From: Kitasatospora sp. NBC_00458
Lineage (GTDB): Bacteria > Actinomycetota > Actinomycetes > Streptomycetales > Streptomycetaceae
Direction of reading: 5' to 3'
Assembly (NCBI RefSeq): GCF_036013975.1
Contig: NZ_CP107904.1
Location: 6,605,001-6,669,000 of the forward strand
DNA length: 64,000 bases
Below the pieces are notes generated by a model, which did not search any database, had not been told where the DNA came from, and worked only from the letters and a program-made list of their open reading frames with translations. Both the position numbers and the translations under genes were made by a program. Below are positions 58,006 through 64,000 of the stretch, piece by piece (the first letter of the stretch is position 1; every line of letters starts with the position of its first letter).

Positions 58006-58680
58006 TCAGCCGGTGGTCGCACAGTGGTCGCCGGGCCAGATCGGCCAGGGCGTGGTCGGTTCGTCTGTTCGGGGCTGTTGGTGGGCGGGCAGTTGCCGGT
58101 GGGGGCGTGGGTTCTGGTGCCAGGGGCGCCGGCCGAGTGCGGCGCGGTCGGCGTTGTCGAGGATCCAGGCGACGGGGTCGACGGCCGCGCGGGCGGCGAG
58201 GAACGTCAGGTCGGTGTAGATGTTCGCGCTGGTGGACAGGGTGCGGTGCGCAGGGTCTTGGAGCTGACGGGCAGGGGGACGCCCGCGGCGGTGGCGAAGC
58301 TGGCGGTGAGGTGGCGCAGGTCGTGCAGGGCGATGCAGGGGACGCCTGCTTCGTCGCAGAGCAGGTGGAAGCGGTCGAGGACGTTCTTGGAGTGCAGGTG
58401 GCGTCCGTGGCGGTGGAAGACGTAGCCGCCGGCGGGGGTGATGCTGCCGAAGGCGCGGGTGCCGACGCGGTCGGACAGGGCGACCCAGGCCTTGCTGCTC
58501 CTGTCGATCACGGAGGGGGTGGCGCGGACGAAGAAGGCACGCTCGGGCAGGTGGACGTCGTCCCAGTGCAGGGCGAGGGCCTCGCCCTTGCGGATGCCGG
58601 TGCCGATCATGAGTTCGGCGAGGTCGGCGTAGAGGGGGTCGGTGACGTGGGTGAAGCGCAGGACGCTCTCGGCTTCTGCG
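58006..58680 (-). pseudogene. Tyrosine site-specific integrase, N-terminally truncated and frameshifted
   Basis: Encodes the catalytic half of a phage/ICE-type integrase: DAEAESVLRFTHVTDPLYAD, GTGIRKGEALALHWDDVHLPE (Arg of box I), then IALHDLRHLTASFATAAGVPLPVSSKTLR (box II H-L-R-H). Immediately afterwards, near 58253, one base appears missing. The frame then reads TAPCPPARTSTPT and stops at about 58206, whereas the next frame continues HRTLSTSANIYTDLTF with the catalytic tyrosine and runs to a stop at 58006. The N-terminal arm- and core-binding domains are absent: the sequence starts at a stop codon shared with the upstream pseudogene. It lies 65 nt from tRNA-Pro, the expected orientation for an element integrated there. 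Confidence 0.85.
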
Positions 58681-59408
58681 TCAGTAGGTGACGGTGATGC
58701 AGCCGCCACCGCCGGCGGCGTGGCCCAAGTCGGCGATTCCGTCGGCACCCTTGGCGCCGTTGCCGCCCTGGCCGATGGCAGGCTGACTACCGGTACAGGA
58801 GGACTGCTCCGGGCCGCCAGCTTCACTACCTGCGTCTCTATAACCTCCCGGGCTAGGGAAGGGCAATATCGGAGGTGTGACCGCCCTCTCCGCCGCTGGT
58901 GTAACTGCCGCCGAATGCGGAAGCCAGGCCGACCGAATTCCTGGCCACTCCGGAACCTCCGCCGGCCGTACCGGTGCCGCCATGATGGCCCTCGCGCCCA
59001 AAGTCGTCGGGAGCGCCGCCGGCACCCCCAGCGCCACCCAAGCCGACAGCGAGGGTGAGTGTCTCGCCCGGGGTGACGGTCAGCGTGCACGAAACACGGG
59101 CGCCACCTGACCCCGCACCTCCGCCGCCCCTCCCGCAGTGGCGAAGCCGGTAAGGCCGCCGCCGGCTCCTCCGCCCCCCGCCACCCGAACCGGCGCCGAG
59201 GAGGACGGTGGTGATGCCGGTGACACCGGGGGACCGGTGAACGTCCCGCCGGCGGTGAACGTCTGCGTGGTGGCCGCCGAGGCGGGGGTGGCCTGGACGG
59301 CGGGCACGACGAGGCCCCGGTCAGGCCTAGGACGCCCAAGGCGACCCGCATCCCCCGGGAGCCGGAGTCCGGCCGCCGCACGGCCGACTCGCTGCTGTGG
59401 CCACTCAT
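58681..59408 (-). pseudogene. Glycine-rich exported protein gene broken across several frames
   Basis: Reading leftwards, MRVALGVLGLTG begins a signal peptide in one frame, and GLVVPAVQATPASAATTQTFT continues it in another. Then RVSCTLTVTPGETLTLAVGL, GGAGGAPDDFGREGHHGGTG and SVGLASAFGGSYTSGG are readable in a further frame up to a stop near 58853. PSPGGYRDAGSEAGGPEQSSC and QPAIGQGGNGAKGADG, ending GGGGCITVTY, follow in the third. Put together it is one secreted Gly-rich protein of about 235 aa with at least three frame changes. Its end coincides with the beginning of the integrase remnant. Sequencing error cannot be excluded, but three independent errors are unlikely. Confidence 0.8.
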
Positions 59409-59614
59409 GCACGTACCGTGCGCGAAGCATGTCCGGACCGCCACACCAACAAGCCGTCCGAGCGTTCGGACACGGCAGGCGGCAGGCCCGCACCAACCCC
59501 GGCAACCCGCACGCGGGCAGACTCAACCAGCCGGACGCACGCCCCACCCTCGGCCAGCAACGGAGTGAAAACCTCAGTACCGGGTGCGGAGTCGCCGCTG
59601 GTGATTGAACGGGG

Positions 59615-59642
59615 CGGGCCCGGGTTGTGGTCCGGGCCCGCG
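59615..59642 (-). terminator. Terminator of the tectonin/jacalin protein gene
   Basis: GCGGGCCCGG and CCGGGCCCGC form a 10-bp stem with a TTGTGGT-type loop, just beyond the 59654 stop on the minus strand. The preceding spacer (59409-59610) has no gene and includes the palindrome GTCCGAGCGTTCGGAC (59456-59471). Confidence 0.8.
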
Positions 59643-59653
59643 TGGTGTGGTGG

Positions 59654-62629
59654 TCAGGCTTTCGTTGCGGCCTTGACGGCTTGGTTGATCTCGCCGCCGG
59701 TGACGGTCGGGTTGGCGGCGGCCCCGGCCGGTGTGGCCTTCTTGGTGGCCTGGATGACGAGTTCGGCCATCTTCTCCAGGTGCTGGGTGGCGGTCTTCAT
59801 GGCGTCCTGGGCGCGTTCGCCGGCGGCCTTGTCGCCGGCGGCGGCGGCTTCGATGCCCTTGGTGAGGACCTGGCCCATGGTGTTGAGGCCGCTCATGTCG
59901 CGGAACAGGTTCGCGGTGGTGATGGCCTGCGCGGCCTGGAGACCGGTCGGGTCGGGCATGGCCACCAGCGGCGTGAAGGACGCCGCGGTGGTACCCAGGC
60001 CGGCCACCGAGAGGTCGAGGTTCTGCGCGCGGGTGCCGGTGGCGACCGGTGCGATGTCGGGGGCGGTGATCTGGATGGGCGAGTCCTTCCAGTTCCAGAA
60101 CCGTGTGAGGTCGATCTTCTCGGCCGAGTTGGCCCGGCCGAGGACGGCCTCGGCGAACACGCCGTCGGTGGCGATGGCGATGGTGTTGGTCACCGACGCG
60201 CCGAGCGAGGTGTCGCTCTGGTGGCGGGCCTTGGCCCACGCCTCGCGTTCCTGTTCGGTGGGGAAGTTCCACCGGAAGCCGAGGTAGTTGCCGGTGGCGG
60301 CGACGGGCTTGGGGTCCAGCAGCATGCCGAGCGGGACCGCGGCGGCGGTCGAGCCGGCCGGGGTGTAGGAGTAGTTGGCGAGGATGCGGCTGAGGGTCAG
60401 CTCGTCGGCGTTGGCCCACACGGCCTGGCTGTAGTGGCGGCGGTTGTCGTTGAGGTGGTCCAGCACCGCTTGCGGCACGCTCCCGCCGCGCACGTGGAAG
60501 CCGAGCGAGGAGAGGTAGGTGCGGGTGCCGGACTTCACCGTCGCACCGAACAGCCCGCACAGGGCCGCTCCGCCGGCGTCCTCGCTCAGGTCGGGTGCCG
60601 CGGTGGTGGTCTCGGCGACGCCGAAGTTGGCCACGCCCGAGGTCATCGTCAGACGCAGTCCGGCGAGGCTGCCGCGGGCGGCGGTGCCGGCCCAGGCGTC
60701 GTAGGTGAGCAGCTTGTCGGTGGGGCCGAAGGTGTAGGAGGCGCGCTTGAGGACGCCGGAGCCGCCGCTGTCGCCGAAGCGGAGGGTCTGGCCGGGGAAG
60801 ACCACCTGGATGCTGCGGATGCCGGCCTCGTCGTACCAGACGTCGATCTTGGAGGCGTAGGAGGAGTCGGCCTTCGGCGGGGCGTCGAAGGCCAGCGGCG
60901 CTTCCCGTTGCGCCATCAGGATCCGCAGGAGGGAGCCGTCGGTGCGCAGGACCCAGTGGTCCCCGCTGGTGGACGAGACGATCTCGGCTATGCCGGTGAT
61001 CGTCGCGAAGGGGGGCTTGGGGGTGGTCCAGGCGATCGCGCCCGGTTCCACCACGAGGGCCTTGCCCTCGGCGGTGATGCCCCACAGCGTGCCGTCCGGA
61101 CCTGCGGACAGGCGCTGCACGTTCGGCACCGGGGTCCGCTCCAGCCAGCCGCCGCCGCTGCGCTCGAAGGTCCGCCCCTGCCGGCAGTACCAGACCCTGT
61201 CCCGGCCGACGGCGGTGATGTCGTCCGCCAGGACGTTCGTGTCATGCGACACGCCGTTCGGGTCGCGCTGGTGGATCGCGTTGCCCATGCCGATGAGGTG
61301 GAGCGCGCCGTCCGGACCGCAGGACAGAGAGCGCCCCGCCCAGCCCTGTACGTCGCGGCGCCAGGTGGTGCCGTCGAACTGGACGAGCAGGTTGTCGGTC
61401 CTGAGCGCCCAGAGGGTGTCCTTGCCCGGGGCGATGCGGATCAGGCCGCCGTCCAGTCCGGTGGTGGGCAGCGGGTTCCACTGCCGGGCCACCGGGTCGA
61501 AGCGCACCGGGCTGCCGTCGGACTTGCGCACCCCGTACACGCCCATGGCGGAGGCGGCGATGTCCGCCAGGTCCACCCCGTCGAAGACCGCCACCTGCGG
61601 TGCCTCCGGCGCCGTGCACGCGTCCAGCTTGCGCTCGGCGGTGTTGAACGGGTTCGCCTCCCGGATCTTCTTCGCCCACTCGGCGGGCGCCACCGAAGCC
61701 AGTACCTCCTTGTACCGCTGCAGGGTGGTGTTGGTGAAGGTGAGTTCCTGCAGCGGGATGAACAGGCAGCGTTCGAGCTTGGTCGGCTTGGTCGTCACGC
61801 TGTAGACCTGCACGACCTCGTAGTACTGCACTGACATCGCGTGCATGTGGTTGTAGTTGGTGACGACGCGGGTGAGGACCTTCTCCTTCTCCGACTGCGT
61901 CGTCTCCCGTACCACCGTCATGTTCCGGCTGCGGGCGGCGGTGGCCAACTGCTGGGTTCGCGCGCCGATGCGCTGCGCGGCCTCGGCGGCGACCGACTTC
62001 ACGCCGGTGGAGCGCGTCACCGCGGTCGTGAACCCCGAGTTGGACGAGTTGCTCCAGGACGCGCCGCCGCTGATGATGCCGAGCGAGGCACCGAAGGTGC
62101 CGCCCGAGCTCGCGGAGTTGCTCGCCTGGGACGCCTGGGATGTGCCGTACTGCTCCTCGCGGGCGATCGCGTTGGCGACCTCGCTGATCGAGCGGTTCTG
62201 GTCGGTGATACTGGACAGCGAGTCGTTCTCGGCGGTGCTCTCGGTGCCGGTGGCCTTGGTGCCGCGCTGCCAGTCGACGACCGCGACCCTGGTGCTCTCG
62301 CCGGGCGCGAGCGCCAGGCTGTGCAGCAGCCGGCCGAGCGTGACGCCCTCGGCCTTCCAGCTCTGCTCCGTGGTGACGATCATGCCCTCGGCCGGGCGGT
62401 CGTAGAACGGCAGGTTCTCCTCGCCGAGGTCGATGGCGCCGGTCAGCTTGCGCGCCGGCTTCGCCCCGGGGATGTCGGTGAGCACCACAGACCGGTAGCG
62501 GACGATCTCCGTGGGGTGGTTGCCGGTCGTCGGGAGCAGGTCCTTGGGCGTGTCGCCGTCCAGCCCGGCGGGGGCCGCCGGAGGCGTCGCCGGGGTGGTG
62601 GCAGGTGTTCCGGTGCTCGGGGTGGTCAT
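59654..62629 (-). CDS. 991-residue modular protein with tectonin-like and jacalin-like domains
   Basis: Function unknown. Residues 1 to about 330 form a conserved head: NHPTEIVRYRSVVLTDIPG, LALAPGESTRVAVVDWQRG, a Ser/Gly-rich stretch (FGASLGIISGGASWSNSSNS), then VLTRVVTNYNHMHAMSVQYY and RCLFIPLQELTF. About 345-580 are tectonin-like blades (GKDTLWALRTDNLLVQFDGT, LSAGPDGTLWGITAEGKALV). About 590-670 resemble a jacalin lectin (IRSIQVVFPGQTLRFGDSGG). About 720-900 are conserved again (LNDNRRHYSQAVWANADELT, FAEAVLGRANSAEKIDLTRF), and the end is a helical Ala/Lys tail. I recall the head and 720-900 block as a widespread uncharacterised family with variable inserts. ATG 62629 is chosen; an ATG at 62674 adds 15 residues, and neither has a strong ribosome site. 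No signal peptide. Confidence 0.88.
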   Translation of the reverse strand: MTTPSTGTPATTPATPPAAPAGLDGDTPKDLLPTTGNHPTEIVRYRSVVLTDIPGAKPARKLTGAIDLGEENLPFYDRPAEGMIVTTEQSWKAEGVTLGRLLHSLALAPGESTRVAVVDWQRGTKATGTESTAENDSLSSITDQNRSISEVANAIAREEQYGTSQASQASNSASSGGTFGASLGIISGGASWSNSSNSGFTTAVTRSTGVKSVAAEAAQRIGARTQQLATAARSRNMTVVRETTQSEKEKVLTRVVTNYNHMHAMSVQYYEVVQVYSVTTKPTKLERCLFIPLQELTFTNTTLQRYKEVLASVAPAEWAKKIREANPFNTAERKLDACTAPEAPQVAVFDGVDLADIAASAMGVYGVRKSDGSPVRFDPVARQWNPLPTTGLDGGLIRIAPGKDTLWALRTDNLLVQFDGTTWRRDVQGWAGRSLSCGPDGALHLIGMGNAIHQRDPNGVSHDTNVLADDITAVGRDRVWYCRQGRTFERSGGGWLERTPVPNVQRLSAGPDGTLWGITAEGKALVVEPGAIAWTTPKPPFATITGIAEIVSSTSGDHWVLRTDGSLLRILMAQREAPLAFDAPPKADSSYASKIDVWYDEAGIRSIQVVFPGQTLRFGDSGGSGVLKRASYTFGPTDKLLTYDAWAGTAARGSLAGLRLTMTSGVANFGVAETTTAAPDLSEDAGGAALCGLFGATVKSGTRTYLSSLGFHVRGGSVPQAVLDHLNDNRRHYSQAVWANADELTLSRILANYSYTPAGSTAAAVPLGMLLDPKPVAATGNYLGFRWNFPTEQEREAWAKARHQSDTSLGASVTNTIAIATDGVFAEAVLGRANSAEKIDLTRFWNWKDSPIQITAPDIAPVATGTRAQNLDLSVAGLGTTAASFTPLVAMPDPTGLQAAQAITTANLFRDMSGLNTMGQVLTKGIEAAAAGDKAAGERAQDAMKTATQHLEKMAELVIQATKKATPAGAAANPTVTGGEINQAVKAATKA

Positions 62630-63071
62630 CACAGTCCGATCTGCGGAAAAGGTGAAGGAGAAGCCGCCGGGCATCGGAGCGCCCCATGGGCGAACGACGC
62701 TTTCCGGATCGCTCGAAAACTATCCAGGACGATCACAACTTCGTTGCATTTCAGAGAACTTGGCCAGATCCGGTGCTTGCTGAAACGGCCCTCTTGCGGC
62801 GCCCGCCCCAGCAAGCCGGCCAGTCGGACCGGAGGGCACGGCGACGCCCCCGTGAACCGATTCGATTCGATCGTGGCAGGTCAGGAATTCGCTTTCCCGC
62901 TCAAGGTAAGACATGCAGTAGACCATCAAATGAGTGGTTAATGGCATCGGTTGAACTGGAGCGATGGCTTCCGGTCACTTCCCTCCGAAAGACGGAACCC
63001 ATGTCCTCGACCGACCGACCGACCGGACCGGACCGGACCGGACCGGTGAGGGGTCCCGTCCGCGGCCGCCG
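62630..63071. other. Intergenic region upstream of the modular protein gene
   Basis: 442 bp, no supported gene. 62700-62760 and 62860-62945 are AT-richer than the surroundings (AAAACTATCCAGGACGATCA; AGTAGACCATCAAATGAGTG) and are candidates for the promoter. ACCGGACCGG-type pentamer repeats occur near 63018-63042. Confidence 0.5.
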
Positions 63072-63320
63072 CTATGCGGCGAGCGGCAGGTCGTCGTCGC
63101 TACGGGGGACGGCTCGGAGCCGGTCCGGCTGGGCTTGGCCGAGTGCTCGGGCGAGGGCGTTGACGGCCTGTCGGCGGAGTCTTTGAAGAGGTGGCCGTAG
63201 AGGTTGATGGTGGTCGCGAGGGTGGTGTGGCGCAAGGTCTTGGAGACGATGGCGACGGGGATGCCTTCGGCGGTCACGAGGTCCCGCCCGAGCAGGGCCG
63301 CGGCATCGGCTGCGGACGCG
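63072..63320 (-). pseudogene. Second tyrosine integrase C-terminal remnant
   Basis: AEGIPVAIVSKTLRHTTLATTINLYGHLFKDSAD is the C-terminal catalytic segment of a tyrosine recombinase, with the RH motif in TLRHTT and catalytic Tyr in INLYGHL. After SADR a frame change is needed: the next frame reads QAVNALARALGQAQPDRLRA and stops at 63072. Upstream of about 63320 there is no recognisable integrase sequence on this strand, so all but the last 80 or so residues are missing. It is clearly distinct from the 58006 remnant (INLYGHL versus NIYTDLT). Confidence 0.8.
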
Positions 63321-63718
63321 GGAGCGGGACCAGTAATGAGCGCGGCCAGTAGCACGCGCCGACAGCGACCCTCATCAGGGTGATCCGACGGGGCGGTCGG
63401 CACACGGGCGGAGAGGGGGCTTCTACCTGGTCGTCCCGGCCGTACCAAATCGCGGTTCTCCCGGACCCTTCGTCCGGGCAGCCGCACGGACTCCTGGAGG
63501 GCTCTCCCGCCTGATCTGTACGCCGACCGGCCCACACCGTAGGTCACTGCCGCACGTGCCCTGCCTCCCCCCGGCGAACCGCCGGCAGACCTGCAGGATC
63601 GGCAGGGAGCGGCATTCCGATCGCGCGCCGTTTCCCTTTCAGGGAGCCTGCCGACCTCCCGATCGACGTGTGGGGTCATTCCCGGTGCGGGGCGGTCGTG
63701 TTCGGTGCCGGACTGGGC

Positions 63719-63761
63719 GGGGCGTTCGCGCGCCGGCGGGTTGCCGGTGCGCGAACGCCCC
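63719..63761. terminator. Hairpin terminator
   Basis: GGGGCGTTCGCGC and GCGCGAACGCCCC, extended by CCGGC/GCCGG with one mismatch, loop GGGTT. It would terminate the leftward gene ending at 63805. Confidence 0.9.
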
Positions 63762-63804
63762 TGTCCGGTGTTGCGGTGGGTGGTTCGTGTCGGTGTGCCG
63801 GGGG

Positions 63805-64000
63805 TCAGTACTGGGTGGTGACGGTGACGCCGTTGAACGCGGTCCTGCCGTAGAGGGTGATGTAGCGGTAGCCGGCGGTGGTGTTGGTGACGGTGATGCT
63901 CTGAGTGCCGGTGCTGTTGGTGGAGGAGGCGGTGTAGGCGGTGGTGGAGGCCCAGGTGTCGGCGCTGTAGTACAGGTAGGCCGTGCCGGTGCCGCCGGTG
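63805..64000 (-). CDS. C-terminal end of a secreted protein with PPC-like domain (partial)
   Basis: Only the last 64 residues lie in the window: TAYLYYSADTWASTTAYTAS, GTQSITVTNTTAGYRYITLY, GRTAFNGVTVTTQY then stop. The Thr/Ser/Tyr-rich beta-strand pattern with YYITLYG...F.GVT matches the bacterial pre-peptidase C-terminal (PPC) domain found at the end of secreted proteases and other exoenzymes. The catalytic part, if any, is beyond the right edge. Confidence 0.75.
   Translation of the reverse strand, partial: TGGTGTAYLYYSADTWASTTAYTASSTNSTGTQSITVTNTTAGYRYITLYGRTAFNGVTVTTQY

Noticed and set aside
63425-63440. Possible attR (TCGTCCCG resembling the tRNA-Pro 3' end)
   Set aside because: Only eight matching bases; far too short for an att core. 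The real partner site, if any, is probably outside the window.

Overview
The window is high-GC actinobacterial chromosome, almost certainly from the Streptomycetaceae (Streptomyces or Kitasatospora). Support: a Streptomyces-type 23S-5S rRNA end, GTG and TTG starts, C/G-biased third codon positions, two Rpf-type secreted hydrolases, and a gene order (tlyA, nadK, recN, pyrG, ald, parA, scpA, scpB, rluB-like, tyrA, cmk, der) that I recall as conserved across streptomycetes.

Layout. 1-2741: 3' part of a 23S rRNA gene, the 5S gene and a strong terminator. 2918-11455: a disordered RGG/RDD-repeat protein, DUF1015, TPR, HAD, SCP2-like and lysine-rich H1-like proteins, then tlyA. 11548-16827: nadK and recN, with a divergent MocR regulator/YczE membrane protein pair between them. 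17079-23555: glycosyltransferase, GH15 glycosidase, CTP synthase and a NUDIX hydrolase. 23809-32781: an AfsR-like ATPase without a DNA-binding domain, alanine dehydrogenase, then chromosome-segregation genes (ParA-like ATPase with an overlapping basic partner, ScpA, ScpB). 32845-46881: an RluB-type pseudouridine synthase with a long disordered N-terminus, a LuxR-type regulator, DUF952, two DUF4139 proteins in tandem, tyrA, a HEAT-repeat protein, cmk and der. 47106-57735: conserved hypotheticals, two Rpf-domain proteins, AlkB-like dioxygenase, acyl-CoA thioesterase, DUF1684, a nitroreductase-family protein, and a MarR/MFS pair.

From 57868 the core chromosome gives way to a decayed integrated element. 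A tRNA-Pro(GGG) gene is followed by the catalytic half of a tyrosine integrase carrying a one-base frameshift. Next come a glycine-rich exported-protein gene broken across three frames, an intact 991-residue protein with tectonin-like and jacalin-like modules, a second integrase C-terminal remnant, and the 3' end of a secreted protein running off the window.

Unexplained structure worth attention: tandem duplications seeded exactly at stop codons of at least six genes; three 32-bp repeats carrying AGACCGGTCT-type palindromes after the rluB-like gene; paired 21-bp-spaced direct repeats between mocR and yczE; duplicated palindromes upstream of der; and the modular 991-residue protein in the element. 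I saw no CRISPR array, transposase or insertion sequence.
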